DNA from: JBBIOU01 sp037443205
GTDB taxonomy: Bacteria; Bacteroidota; Bacteroidia; Flavobacteriales_D; UBA2798
DNA: 64,000 nucleotides
NCBI GenBank assembly: GCA_037443205.1
Contig: JBBIOU010000007.1
Span: forward strand, 1-64,000
Reading direction: 5' to 3'
How positions within the stretch are numbered: position 1 is the stretch's first letter; each line of letters starts with the position of its first letter. This document shows, in pieces, positions 53,972 through 62,682 of this stretch. A program made the translations under genes and the position numbers. Below the pieces are notes generated by a model that was not told the DNA's origin, ran no database searches, and worked only from the letters and a program-made list of their open reading frames with translations.

Positions 53972-53979
53972 TACATTTG
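53972..53979 (+). promoter_or_regulatory. -7 box of the sulfite reductase operon leader
   Basis: TACATTTG matches TAnnTTTG. A start about 7 nt downstream would give a leader of roughly 184 nt before the reductase ATG and only about 10 nt before the leader peptide ATG at 53996. Confidence 0.5.
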
Positions 53980-53995
53980 CAGTAAAATTTTAAAT

Positions 53996-54079
53996 ATGCA
54001 AAACCGCAGATACATCATAAACACACTTTGTAAGGCAGTTATGTGCCCTGTGTGTTTATTGTTTATGTATGGCGGGTAA
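53996..54079 (+). CDS. Cys-containing leader peptide (27 residues)
   Basis: An ATG-initiated ORF between promoter and terminator. It begins MQNRRYIINTLCK and continues AVMCPVCLLFMYGG before the stop at 54077-54079. Cys is at positions 12, 17 and 20 (codons at 54029, 54044 and 54053), a high share for so short a peptide and for a gene upstream of sulfur assimilation. The ORF covers most of the hairpin at 54004-54075, so ribosome position would control folding. It is more likely a regulatory uORF than a working protein. No homology search could be run. Confidence 0.6.
   Translation: MQNRRYIINTLCKAVMCPVCLLFMYGG
54004..54075 (+). promoter_or_regulatory. Long leader hairpin of the sulfite reductase operon
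   Basis: Four nested stems: CCGC/GCGG (54004-54007 with 54072-54075), ATACAT/ATGTAT, a perfect 9-bp TAAACACAC/GTGTGTTTA (54018-54026 with 54050-54058) and GGCA/TGCC. The Cys codons lie within it. A ribosome translating the leader peptide would melt it. It is followed by about 30 nt of A/T-rich sequence and the terminator at 54106. Confidence 0.7.
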
Positions 54080-54105
54080 ACCATAATTTTATTATTTAAC
54101 AGCTT

Positions 54106-54138
54106 AAAGGCTTCCCGCATCAGCAGGAAGCCTTTTTT
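54106..54138 (+). terminator. Intrinsic terminator in the leader, 31 nt before the sulfite reductase ATG
   Basis: AAAGGCTTCC and GGAAGCCTTT form a perfect 10-bp stem with a 10-nt loop followed by T's. There is no gene on the plus strand for it to terminate except the leader peptide, so it most likely acts as an attenuator. Confidence 0.8.
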
Positions 54139-54169
54139 GATTGAATAAATTAACCTAAAAAAATTATAT

Positions 54170-56257
54170 ATGCAAAGTTTCAGAACAGAGTTAGAAAATA
54201 ACGTAGTTGAAAAAGATATTATAGAGTTGGAGAAAAAAATCCGACACTTTAAAGAAGGTAAAATAAACGAAGAAAAATTTCGCACGTTGCGTTTGGCCAG
54301 GGGCATTTATGGTCAAAGACAAAAAGGCGTACAAATGGTGCGTATAAAAATTCCGTATGGCAAAACCAACACCCGGCAATTATTAACTATTGCAAACATT
54401 GCAGATAAATACTCCAATGGAAAACTACATTTTACAACTCGTCAGGATGTACAAATTCATTATGTTAGTTTAGACCATACACCCATGCTTTGGGCAGAAC
54501 TGGAAAAAAGCGATATAACCTTGCGTGAAGCCTGCGGTAATACCGTAAGAAATATTACCGCATCCGAAGATGCCGGAATAAACCCTAACGAACCTTTTGA
54601 TGTTTCGCCCTATGCTCAGGCCATGTTTTCATATTTTTTAAGAAGACCCTTTGCTAACGAGCTTGGAAGAAAATTTAAAATTGCCTTTTCTTCTGATGAA
54701 AGCGACTCCGCTCTGACATACATACACGATTTAGGATTTATACCAAAAATTAATAACCATGTTAAAGGATTTAAAGTATTAATTGGCGGTGGCTTGGGTG
54801 CGCAACCATTTCATGCACAAACAGCAAAAGAGTTTTTACCGGCAAACGAGATAATAGCCTTTACCGAAAAAGTAATACGGGTATTTGATGAATATGGTGA
54901 AAGAACAAACAGACATAAAGCCCGTTTAAAATATTTAATTGATAAAATTGGCCTGGATGTTTTTCTTGAGTATGTTGAATCAATAAAAAACGTGATTTAC
55001 CCTATTTCTGAAAATTTTACAAAAAACATTAGCACAACTCCAAACCCTCTTATTTTGCCCGACTCTAATCTAAACAAATTCATCATTCCTCAGCAATTAA
55101 TAGCCGATTTTGAAGTTTGGAAAAGCACCAACCTCATTCAACAAAAACAAAAAGGATATTATGCAGTATATGTAAGGTTTCCTTTAGGCAATACCGACTC
55201 GCATAAAATAAGAGAATTATCAGAAATCATTAAAAAATATACTTCGGATGATCTTAGAATTACCATTAATCAAAATTTATTATTGCGATTTGTGCCGCAT
55301 GAACACCTTAAAATTTTGTTTATATCATTGCATAAAATTGGTCTTGCATTACCCGGAGCAAAAAGCATTCATAATGTAACTGCCTGTCCGGGCACCGACA
55401 CCTGTAACTTAGGTATATCAAACAGCACCTTGGCTGCGCTCGAAATAGAAAAATATTTAAAACAAAATCATACGGCACTTATCCACGAAAAAAACATACA
55501 AATTAAAATCAGCGGCTGTATGAATTCGTGCGGGCAACATGGCATGGCAACCATAGGCTTTCATGGCAGCTCGATAAAAAACGGCCAGTCAGTATTACCT
55601 GCATTGCAGTTATTGATTGGTGGTTCTAACAAAGGTAATGGTAGTGGCGTATTTGCAGATAAAATAATAAAATTCCCAAGTAAACGTGTTTTAACAGTAA
55701 TTGACACTTTGCTTACCGATTATCAGTTTAATAAATTAAATAACGAAGATTTTGTAAATTATTACCAACGACTGGGAAAAGATTATTTTTATCAATTTCT
55801 CAAACCCATTGCCGATTTAAACTCTATTCAACCAAGCGAATATTTAGACTGGGGACAAGATGAAAAATTTAAAACCGCCATAGGCATAGGCGAATGTGCC
55901 GGTGTAGTTATTGATTTGGTTCAAACCCTATTTGCCGAAGCAAAAGAAAAAATATCGAATGCTGAAGAATCTATCAATAACAATAGCTATGCAGATGCAA
56001 TATATCAAACCTATGCCGCAGTGATAAATGCCGCTAAGGCCGTTCTCACATCTTTCAATATACAGGCATCCAGTCATCATGCCGTTGTAAGTTTTTTTGA
56101 TGAAAATTTCAACGATAAAAATGTATCCGTTAAAACATTTTCCGAAAAAATGAAACAACACTTGCCCGGAGCCGATTTTGCATATCAGTATTTGCTAGAA
56201 GGTAAAATTTTATTACAAAGCATCGAACAATTAATTTTAAATAAACACGAACAGTAA
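54170..56257 (+). CDS. Siroheme sulfite (nitrite) reductase with C-terminal HEPN-like domain
   Basis: A 695-residue hemoprotein catalysing six-electron reduction of sulfite to sulfide (or nitrite to ammonia). The siroheme/[4Fe-4S] motif is intact: Cys406 and Cys412 in CPGTDTC, Cys450 and Cys454 in GCMNSCGQHG. Both ferredoxin-like halves are present (residues about 45-150 and 300-400). Residues about 565-690 form an all-helical domain like HEPN, not found in classic CysI. The following siroheme genes supply its cofactor. The leader with Cys codons argues for the sulfur rather than nitrogen role. Confidence 0.9.
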   Translation: MQSFRTELENNVVEKDIIELEKKIRHFKEGKINEEKFRTLRLARGIYGQRQKGVQMVRIKIPYGKTNTRQLLTIANIADKYSNGKLHFTTRQDVQIHYVSLDHTPMLWAELEKSDITLREACGNTVRNITASEDAGINPNEPFDVSPYAQAMFSYFLRRPFANELGRKFKIAFSSDESDSALTYIHDLGFIPKINNHVKGFKVLIGGGLGAQPFHAQTAKEFLPANEIIAFTEKVIRVFDEYGERTNRHKARLKYLIDKIGLDVFLEYVESIKNVIYPISENFTKNISTTPNPLILPDSNLNKFIIPQQLIADFEVWKSTNLIQQKQKGYYAVYVRFPLGNTDSHKIRELSEIIKKYTSDDLRITINQNLLLRFVPHEHLKILFISLHKIGLALPGAKSIHNVTACPGTDTCNLGISNSTLAALEIEKYLKQNHTALIHEKNIQIKISGCMNSCGQHGMATIGFHGSSIKNGQSVLPALQLLIGGSNKGNGSGVFADKIIKFPSKRVLTVIDTLLTDYQFNKLNNEDFVNYYQRLGKDYFYQFLKPIADLNSIQPSEYLDWGQDEKFKTAIGIGECAGVVIDLVQTLFAEAKEKISNAEESINNNSYADAIYQTYAAVINAAKAVLTSFNIQASSHHAVVSFFDENFNDKNVSVKTFSEKMKQHLPGADFAYQYLLEGKILLQSIEQLILNKHEQ

Positions 56258-56268
56258 ATCTAATTATT

Positions 56269-57078
56269 ATGAAAAAAAATATATTCCCCATTCATCCAAA
56301 ACTGAGCGTTGTGGGCGCAGGCCCCGGTAATCCCGAATTAATAACCCTAAAAGCTATCAACTCGCTGGCCTGTGCTGATGTAGTTTTGTATGATGCTTTG
56401 GTAAATACCGATTTACTTAAATACGCCCCCGATAGCGCACTAAAAATATTTGTAGGTAAACGTAAAAACGCACATACTTTTACACAAGAACAAATTAATC
56501 GCTTAATTATAGATTACGCATTTACTTACGGTCACGTGGTAAGATTAAAAGGAGGCGACCCTTTTGTGTTTGGGCGAGGTGCAGAAGAAATATTTTATGC
56601 TCAATCTTTTAATATAGAAACCGAATATGTGCCGGGTATTTCAAGCAGCATCAGTCTTGCGGGGCTGCAACACATACCGCTAACCCATCGCGGATTAAGT
56701 GATAGTTTCAGAGTTGTAACCGGCACAACCGGCAAAGGAACGCTTTCCAAAGAAATATTTGCTGCTGCAAACAGCGATGCTACTGTGGTTGTATTAATGG
56801 GATTAAATAAAATCAAACAAATCAGTGAAATATATGCTCGTTTAGGCAAACGCCATGTGCCGGTTGCCGTAATAGAAAACGGCAGTTTGCCCAACGAAAA
56901 AATTATTTTAGGCACCATTGCAAACATCTTTGAAAAAACCTCAGCCGAAAATCTGCAAGGACCGGCTATAATCATAATCGGACAAACTGTTTCATTACAT
57001 CCCGCATTTGAAAAACAATTTATAAAACAAGTTACCAAACCTAAAAATCTACCTGATTATCCCTTAATTTTAAACTAA
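56269..57078 (+). CDS. cobA: Uroporphyrinogen-III C-methyltransferase (SUMT)
   Basis: A 269-residue enzyme that methylates uroporphyrinogen III twice with SAM to give precorrin-2, the first siroheme step. The SAM-binding opening LSVVGAGPGNPELITLKAI, the VVLYDALVN segment and RLKGGDPFVFGRGAEEI are diagnostic, as is VPGISSSISLAGLQHIPLTHRG. It starts 11 nt after the reductase gene and ends directly against the next gene. Confidence 0.95.
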   Translation: MKKNIFPIHPKLSVVGAGPGNPELITLKAINSLACADVVLYDALVNTDLLKYAPDSALKIFVGKRKNAHTFTQEQINRLIIDYAFTYGHVVRLKGGDPFVFGRGAEEIFYAQSFNIETEYVPGISSSISLAGLQHIPLTHRGLSDSFRVVTGTTGKGTLSKEIFAAANSDATVVVLMGLNKIKQISEIYARLGKRHVPVAVIENGSLPNEKIILGTIANIFEKTSAENLQGPAIIIIGQTVSLHPAFEKQFIKQVTKPKNLPDYPLILN

Positions 57079-57657
57079 ATGAACACCAACACGCTATTTC
57101 CTGTTTTTTTACAACTTGAGCATATCCCCGTATTGATAATTGGCGGAGGAAACGTGGCGTTAGAAAAACTAAACGCACTGCTGTCGAACAACCAAAATGC
57201 TACCATTCATCTGGTTGCAAATAAAATAAAAAGCGAAATTTATGCTTTAGCTAAAACATACCCGAATATTTTCATTTACAAAAAAAAATACACGCCTGCC
57301 GATTTAGACAAAGCAAGAATAGTAATTGTAGCCACTGATGACCGATTGCTGTCAGTAAAAATATATCAACAGGCAAAAGTAAAAGGATTGTTGGTTAACG
57401 TAGCCGATACCCCTTATTTATGTGATTTTTATCTTTCATCCATCGTACAAAAAGGAAATGTAAAAATAGCCATATCAACCAATGGCAAATCACCTACACT
57501 GGCCAAGCGATTAAAACAAATATTAACGGAAATTATCCCCGACAACATCAGCGAAACAGCCCACATACTGTATGAATTGCGACAACAATTTAAAGGTACT
57601 TTTGCAGAAAAAGTAAACCGCATGAACGAATACACCAAAGCACTGATAGAAAAATAA
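57079..57657 (+). CDS. Precorrin-2 dehydrogenase / sirohydrochlorin ferrochelatase (CysG N-terminal or Met8 type)
   Basis: A 192-residue protein that oxidises precorrin-2 with NAD and inserts iron, completing siroheme. The N-terminal LFPVFLQLEHIPVLIIGGGNVALEKLNALL is the Rossmann signature of CysG/Met8. The DKARIVIVATDD segment and VNVADTPYLCDFYLSSIVQKGNVKIAISTNGKSP follow. It lacks the C-terminal methyltransferase of full CysG, which is the separate gene just before it. Confidence 0.94.
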   Translation: MNTNTLFPVFLQLEHIPVLIIGGGNVALEKLNALLSNNQNATIHLVANKIKSEIYALAKTYPNIFIYKKKYTPADLDKARIVIVATDDRLLSVKIYQQAKVKGLLVNVADTPYLCDFYLSSIVQKGNVKIAISTNGKSPTLAKRLKQILTEIIPDNISETAHILYELRQQFKGTFAEKVNRMNEYTKALIEK

Positions 57658-57685
57658 GTAAATAAACAATAATTCAAGGCAATTG

Positions 57686-57718
57686 TTGAAACAAACACAA
57701 ATTAAAAAAGTAATTTTG
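57686..57718 (+). promoter_or_regulatory. Promoter of the ferredoxin-NADP reductase gene
   Basis: TTG (57686-57688), a 22-nt spacer and TAATTTTG (57711-57718). The -7 box ends 4 nt before the ATG, giving an almost leaderless mRNA and making this gene separate from the siroheme operon. Confidence 0.5.
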
Positions 57719-57722
57719 CGAC

Positions 57723-58733
57723 ATGATTGAAACAGATATTATTATCATCGGAGCCGGCCCATGCGGATTATTTACCGTATTCGAAGCCGGTTTATTAAAA
57801 CTGCGTTGCCATTTAATTGACAGCCTGCCCCAGGCAGGCGGACAATTAACCGAGATTTATCCCAAAAAACCTATTTACGACATTCCCGGGTTCCCCTCTA
57901 TTTTGGCGGGAGAACTGGTAAACAACTTACTGGAACAGGCCAAACCTTTTAAGCCCGGTTTTACCCTGGGCGAAACAGCCGAAACCATTGAAAAAACTGC
58001 TGACGGAAAGTTTATTGTAACCACCAACAAAGGCACCCGCCATTTAGCCCCCAATGTAGCCATAGCCGGAGGCTTAGGCGTGTTTGAACCCCGAAAACCG
58101 CCTATTGCCAATATCTCGGATTTTGAAGACAAAGGAGTAGAATACATCATTAAAGACCCTGAATTTTACAGAGGTAAACGCGTAGTAATTTCGGGCGGTG
58201 GCGACTCTGCACTTGACTGGACCATCTATCTGATAGATAAAAAAATTGCCGCACATGTTACCCTTATACACCGCTCGCAAACATTCAGAGGACATTTAGA
58301 ATCCGTACAACGGGTGATGGATCTGGCAGGCGAAGGTAAATTAAAACTATTATTAGATGCAGAAGTAGTTGGTTTAAAAGGGAATCATTCGCTTGAAAAA
58401 GTTACCGTATCTCAAAAAAATACAGCCGAATTTGATCTTGCCACCGATCATTTTATTCCGCTGTTTGGCTTAACCCCAAAATTAGGCCCTATAGCCAACT
58501 GGGGGCTGGAAATCGAAAAAAATTCCATCAAAGTTAATACCTACGATTATAGCACCAACATCGAAGGAATTTATGCAATCGGAGATGTAAACACATATCC
58601 CGGTAAACTGAAATTAATTTTATGCGGTTTTCACGAAGCAACACTCATGGTACAATCAGCTTTCAAACGAATTTATCCCGATAAAAACCTGGTGTTAAAA
58701 TATACTACCGTAAATGGTGTTCAGGGCTTTTAA
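57723..58733 (+). CDS. Ferredoxin (flavodoxin)-NADP+ reductase, thioredoxin reductase-like type
   Basis: A 336-residue FAD flavoprotein of the YumC/TrxR-like FNR type, moving electrons between NADPH and ferredoxin. The FAD motif is IIIGAGPCGLFTVFEAG, the NADPH motif VVISGGGDSALDW, and the FAD loop TNIEGIYAIGDVNTYPGK. It lacks the CxxC redox pair of true thioredoxin reductases. Reduced ferredoxin could supply the sulfite reductase next door, which is inference from position. Confidence 0.92.
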   Translation: MIETDIIIIGAGPCGLFTVFEAGLLKLRCHLIDSLPQAGGQLTEIYPKKPIYDIPGFPSILAGELVNNLLEQAKPFKPGFTLGETAETIEKTADGKFIVTTNKGTRHLAPNVAIAGGLGVFEPRKPPIANISDFEDKGVEYIIKDPEFYRGKRVVISGGGDSALDWTIYLIDKKIAAHVTLIHRSQTFRGHLESVQRVMDLAGEGKLKLLLDAEVVGLKGNHSLEKVTVSQKNTAEFDLATDHFIPLFGLTPKLGPIANWGLEIEKNSIKVNTYDYSTNIEGIYAIGDVNTYPGKLKLILCGFHEATLMVQSAFKRIYPDKNLVLKYTTVNGVQGF

Positions 58734-58798
58734 AACCTAATTTATCTATAATTTTAAGTCAATTTTATTTATTAAGCCGCTTATTTAGCATAAATATT

Positions 58799-58806
58799 TA
58801 TATTTG
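58799..58806 (+). promoter_or_regulatory. -7 box of the peptide-binding lipoprotein gene
   Basis: TATATTTG lies 27 nt before the ATG at 58834. A TTG start at 58804 would be inside the box and is excluded. Confidence 0.5.
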
Positions 58807-58833
58807 CGCTTACACCAATTGAACTCAACCATA

Positions 58834-60573
58834 ATGAACCGCAAGACGTCAATTTTTTTTGTTGCAACAAGCCTGTTACTTTTTACTGCCTGTGGAGGAG
58901 AGGGCGGTAAAGAAAAACCCGAAGTTTACGAAGCTAAAGGTGGCGTAGTTTACGGAGGTATTTTTAAACTGAACGAGGTAGAAGAATTTAAAAGTTTATA
59001 CCCGCTAAGCATAAATGATGCTCCCTCGCAACGCATCGCTTCACAAATATATCAGGGCTTACTCAAATTTGATCAAAAAACGCTTGAAGTTATTCCTTGT
59101 TTGGCTGAATCTTACGAAGCAAATGAAGAAGCCACCGTATATACATTTAAAATCAGAAAAGGCGTAAAATTTCATGAAGACGAATGTTTTGGTGAAGCTA
59201 AAACCCGTGAAGTAACAGCCAACGATTTTAAATATTGCTTTGATAAATTATGTACCTCGACCGGAGACAACCGCGTTTATTGGCTCTTTGAAGGTAAAGT
59301 AAAAGGCGCAAAAGAATATTACGATGCTACAGCTGGCGGAAATACTCCGGCAGGTGGCGTTGAAGGAATAAAAGTTATTGATGATTATACGCTGCAAATA
59401 GAATTAAATTATTCTTTTTCGGTATTCCCTAAGCTTTTAGCGCAGCCCGGTTGCTGGGTATATCCTAAAGAAGCCTACGAGAAATACAAAGAAGATATGC
59501 GTACCAAATGCGTAGGCACAGGGCCATTTAAAATTAAATCCATTAAAGAAGGACAACTGGTACTCTTAGAAAAAAATGATGCATATTGGGAAACTGATGA
59601 ACACGGAAATAAACTGCCTTATCTTCAGGGTTTGCGAATATCTTTTCACAAAGAAAAGAAAACAGAGTTAATGGAATTTCGCAAGGGCAATCTTGATATG
59701 GTTTGGAAATTGCCCGTAGAAGAAATTTCTACAGTTATGGCTTCCTTAGAAGACGCTAAAAAAGGTGCAAACACCGAATTTGAAATACAACAAACCGCAG
59801 CGCTTACCATACAGTTTTATGCCTTTTTAAACCAGGGAGAAATATTTAAAGATAAGCGTATTCGCCAGGCTTTTAACTATGCCATCGATCGCGAAAAATT
59901 AGTTACATACACCCTGCAGGGCGAAGGCGATCCGGCAAACTTCGGCTTTGTTCCTCCGTATGGTAAATATCCATCGCAAAGTATTAAAGGTTTTACCTAC
60001 GATGTAGCTAAAGCCCGCCAATTGATGGCTGAAGCCGGTTATCCAAACGGCAAAGGTTTTCCGGAAATTACCTTGCAGCTTAACAGCGGAGGCGTTACCA
60101 ACGAAATACTGGCTGAAGCTGTACAAAATCAATTAAAAGAAAACCTGGGGGTAAAAGTTAAAATGGACCTGATGCCCTTAAAACAGTTGATGGAAAATTT
60201 TGAATCGGGCAAGGCTGATTTTTGGCGGATAGCCTGGGTGGCCGATTATCCCGACCCGGAAAACTTTTTAACTCTATTTTACGGCAAACACGTACCTGCT
60301 AGTCTCAACGAAAAATCGTATATCAATTTTACCCGTTATGTTAACCCTGCTTACGATGCGCTTTTTGAAGAAGCTATGAAAGAAACTGACGAAACTAAAA
60401 GAATGGAGCTTTTTGCCAAGTGCGATCAAATGATTATTGATGACGCAGTTGTAATGCCGATTTATTACGATAACTATATCCGATTAATGCAATTAAATGT
60501 GCGTAATTTTCCTATAAATGCCATGGAATACCGCGATTTATCAAGAGTTTATTTTGCTAAAGACGCTAAATAA
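58834..60573 (+). CDS. ABC transporter substrate-binding lipoprotein, peptide type (SBP family 5)
   Basis: A 579-residue solute-binding protein of the OppA/DppA family. From the ATG at 58834 the N-terminus MNRKTSIFFVATSLLLFTAC is a lipoprotein signal with the lipid-bearing Cys20, followed by a GGEGG linker. Family blocks are YTFKIRKGVKFHEDE, CVGTGPFKIKSIKEGQLVLL, DKRIRQAFNYAIDREKLV and RIAWVADYPDPENFL. It should bind oligopeptides outside the inner membrane. No permease or ATPase genes are adjacent. Confidence 0.92.
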   Translation: MNRKTSIFFVATSLLLFTACGGEGGKEKPEVYEAKGGVVYGGIFKLNEVEEFKSLYPLSINDAPSQRIASQIYQGLLKFDQKTLEVIPCLAESYEANEEATVYTFKIRKGVKFHEDECFGEAKTREVTANDFKYCFDKLCTSTGDNRVYWLFEGKVKGAKEYYDATAGGNTPAGGVEGIKVIDDYTLQIELNYSFSVFPKLLAQPGCWVYPKEAYEKYKEDMRTKCVGTGPFKIKSIKEGQLVLLEKNDAYWETDEHGNKLPYLQGLRISFHKEKKTELMEFRKGNLDMVWKLPVEEISTVMASLEDAKKGANTEFEIQQTAALTIQFYAFLNQGEIFKDKRIRQAFNYAIDREKLVTYTLQGEGDPANFGFVPPYGKYPSQSIKGFTYDVAKARQLMAEAGYPNGKGFPEITLQLNSGGVTNEILAEAVQNQLKENLGVKVKMDLMPLKQLMENFESGKADFWRIAWVADYPDPENFLTLFYGKHVPASLNEKSYINFTRYVNPAYDALFEEAMKETDETKRMELFAKCDQMIIDDAVVMPIYYDNYIRLMQLNVRNFPINAMEYRDLSRVYFAKDAK

Positions 60574-60664
60574 ATTGCTCTCCTTTATATAATTACTCGA
60601 AATTTTCGGATGCAAATGACAAATTTGGGTTGAACTTTATCAAACCTCTATTGCATAATCCGGA

Positions 60665-61630
60665 TTAATAATATCGTTTTTTCTGTAAATAGTTTTTTAC
60701 ATAATCATCAATGCCTTCTTCCAGGGTATGAAATTTTTTATCGTATCCGATGCTTTTTAATTTTTCCATATTTGCTTCGGTAAAATACTGGTATTTATCG
60801 CGAATATCTGCAGGTGTATCTACAAAACTTATTTGTACCGGTTTATTCAATGCTTTAAAAGTATTATGCGCTAAGTCTAAAAAACTACGCGCTTTACCTG
60901 AACCCAGGTTATAAATACCGCTGTTTTTTCGGTGATGCATTAAAAATAAACACACTTCTGTTACATCTTTTACATAAACAAAATCGCGCAGTTGTTCGCC
61001 ATCTTTGTAATGGGGATTATGTGAACGGAATAATTTGATTGAGCCAGTAGCCTCAATCTGATTGAATGCATGAAAAATTACTGAAGCCATGCGGCCTTTA
61101 TGGTATTCATTCGGGCCGTAAACATTAAAAAATTTTAATCCTGCCCAAAAATAGGGTTGTTTCTTTTCATTAATCGCCCACTTATCAAACTCATTTTTTG
61201 ATTCACCGTAAGGATTAAGCGGTTTTAATTTATGGATAACATCGTGCGAATCGTCATAACCATATTCTCCCAGTCCGTATGTAGCTGCCGATGAAGCATA
61301 TACGAATGGAATGCCATACTCAACGCATTTTATCCAAACTTGCTTGGTGTAGTTTACATTCAACTCATCAAATATGGCTTTATTAAATTCGGTTGTATCG
61401 GTTCTTGCACCGATATGGAAAATAAATTCGATGAGTTTTTCGTTTTCGTCTATCCACGATAAAAATTTATTGCGCTCTACCCGCTGTGAAATATTTTTTC
61501 CGTGCAGATTTTTATTTTTTTCTGTATTTGAAAAATCATCTACCGCTACTATATCCCTATAACCTTCCTGGTTTAGTTTACTTACTAAACAACTTCCTAT
61601 AAATCCTGCTGCGCCAGTAACTATTATCAT
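60665..61630 (-). CDS. hldD: ADP-L-glycero-D-manno-heptose 6-epimerase
   Basis: A 321-residue short-chain dehydrogenase-like enzyme for the heptose of the LPS inner core. It has the NADP motif VTGAAGFIGSCLV and the HIGARTDTTE block typical of HldD. The catalytic Ser/Tyr/Lys are in VYASSAATYG and NPYGESK. It lies 6 nt behind the UDP-glucuronate decarboxylase gene and both read leftward, a likely operon. Confidence 0.93.
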   Translation of the reverse strand: MIIVTGAAGFIGSCLVSKLNQEGYRDIVAVDDFSNTEKNKNLHGKNISQRVERNKFLSWIDENEKLIEFIFHIGARTDTTEFNKAIFDELNVNYTKQVWIKCVEYGIPFVYASSAATYGLGEYGYDDSHDVIHKLKPLNPYGESKNEFDKWAINEKKQPYFWAGLKFFNVYGPNEYHKGRMASVIFHAFNQIEATGSIKLFRSHNPHYKDGEQLRDFVYVKDVTEVCLFLMHHRKNSGIYNLGSGKARSFLDLAHNTFKALNKPVQISFVDTPADIRDKYQYFTEANMEKLKSIGYDKKFHTLEEGIDDYVKNYLQKKRYY

Positions 61631-61636
61631 GGTTTT

Positions 61637-62623
61637 TTAATTTTTTGCATACGCACTAAAATCTTTGTGTTCTATTTTATTCAGTTCTTCGCTGCTAAGC
61701 GATTTAAAATAATTGTAAGTAATTTTTAGTCCTTCGGCACGACTGATTTTGGGTTGCCAGCCCAATATTTTTTTTGCCAGTGTAATATCGGGTTGTCTTT
61801 GCTTGGGGTCATCTGCCGGCAAGGGTTTATATATTATTTTTTGGGTTGTGCCGGTAAGTTTAATAATTTCTTCGGCAAATTGTAAGATAGTTATTTCATC
61901 CGGGTTACCAAGATTAACCGGCTCAACATAATCGCTCATTAATAAACGGTAAATACCTTCTATCAAATCATCTACAAAACAAAATGAGCGTGTTTGAGAG
62001 CCATCGCCAAATACGGTAAGGTCTTCGCCCCGCAAAGCCTGACCTATAAATGCGGGTAGTACCCTGCCGTCATTAAGCCGCATACGTGGCCCGTAGGTAT
62101 TAAAAATTCTAACTATTCTTGTTTCAACTCCATGATAGGTATGATATGCCATGGTGATGGCTTCCATAAAACGTTTTGCTTCGTCATATACTCCTCTGGG
62201 ACCAATGGGGTTTACATTACCCCAGTAACTTTCTGTTTGGGGATGTACCAAAGGGTCGCCATATACTTCGGATGTTGAGGCAACTAATATACGTGCTTTT
62301 TTAGCTTTGGCCAAGCCAAGTAAATTATGTGTGCCCAATGAACTTACCTTAAGTGTTTGTATGGGTATTTTTAAGTAATCAATAGGGCTTGCCGGAGACG
62401 CAAAGTGCAAAATATAGTCTAATTTTCCGGGAATGTGAACAAACCTGGAAACATCGTGATGATAAAATTCAAAATTTTCAAGCTTAAACAAGTGTTCAAT
62501 ATTTTTTAAATCTCCGGTTATCAGATTATCCATGCCTATTACATGAAAACCTTCCTGAATAAATCTGTCGCACAGGTGTGAACCCAGAAATCCGGCTGCA
62601 CCTGTTATTAAAACACTTTTCAT
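61637..62623 (-). CDS. UDP-glucuronate decarboxylase (UDP-xylose synthase, UXS type)
   Basis: A 328-residue extended SDR enzyme that converts UDP-glucuronate to UDP-xylose with bound NAD. The NAD motif is ITGAAGFLGSHL. LHFASPASPIDY, ASTSEVYGDPLVHPQTE and the catalytic YDEAKRFMEA (Tyr and Lys) closely follow the UXS family, as does RIFNTYGPRM. It supplies xylose units for surface polysaccharide, fitting its pairing with hldD. Confidence 0.92.
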   Translation of the reverse strand: MKSVLITGAAGFLGSHLCDRFIQEGFHVIGMDNLITGDLKNIEHLFKLENFEFYHHDVSRFVHIPGKLDYILHFASPASPIDYLKIPIQTLKVSSLGTHNLLGLAKAKKARILVASTSEVYGDPLVHPQTESYWGNVNPIGPRGVYDEAKRFMEAITMAYHTYHGVETRIVRIFNTYGPRMRLNDGRVLPAFIGQALRGEDLTVFGDGSQTRSFCFVDDLIEGIYRLLMSDYVEPVNLGNPDEITILQFAEEIIKLTGTTQKIIYKPLPADDPKQRQPDITLAKKILGWQPKISRAEGLKITYNYFKSLSSEELNKIEHKDFSAYAKN

Positions 62624-62682
62624 TGAATTTTACATTAAATAATCGGCTAAATTTACAACATTATTATAAACCCGCGATAAGC

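Noticed and set aside
53833..54169. SAM or cobalamin riboswitch before the sulfite reductase gene
   Set aside because: I could not find the conserved core motifs of SAM-I or the B12-box. The uORF plus terminator explains the leader better.
53941..54306. Minus-strand ORF of 121 codons across the sulfite reductase leader
   Set aside because: It is antisense to the leader, its two hairpins and the first 45 codons of a clear gene, and has no family features.
58804..58833. TTG start for the peptide-binding lipoprotein
   Set aside because: The TTG lies inside the -7 box. The ATG at 58834 gives a normal lipoprotein signal.
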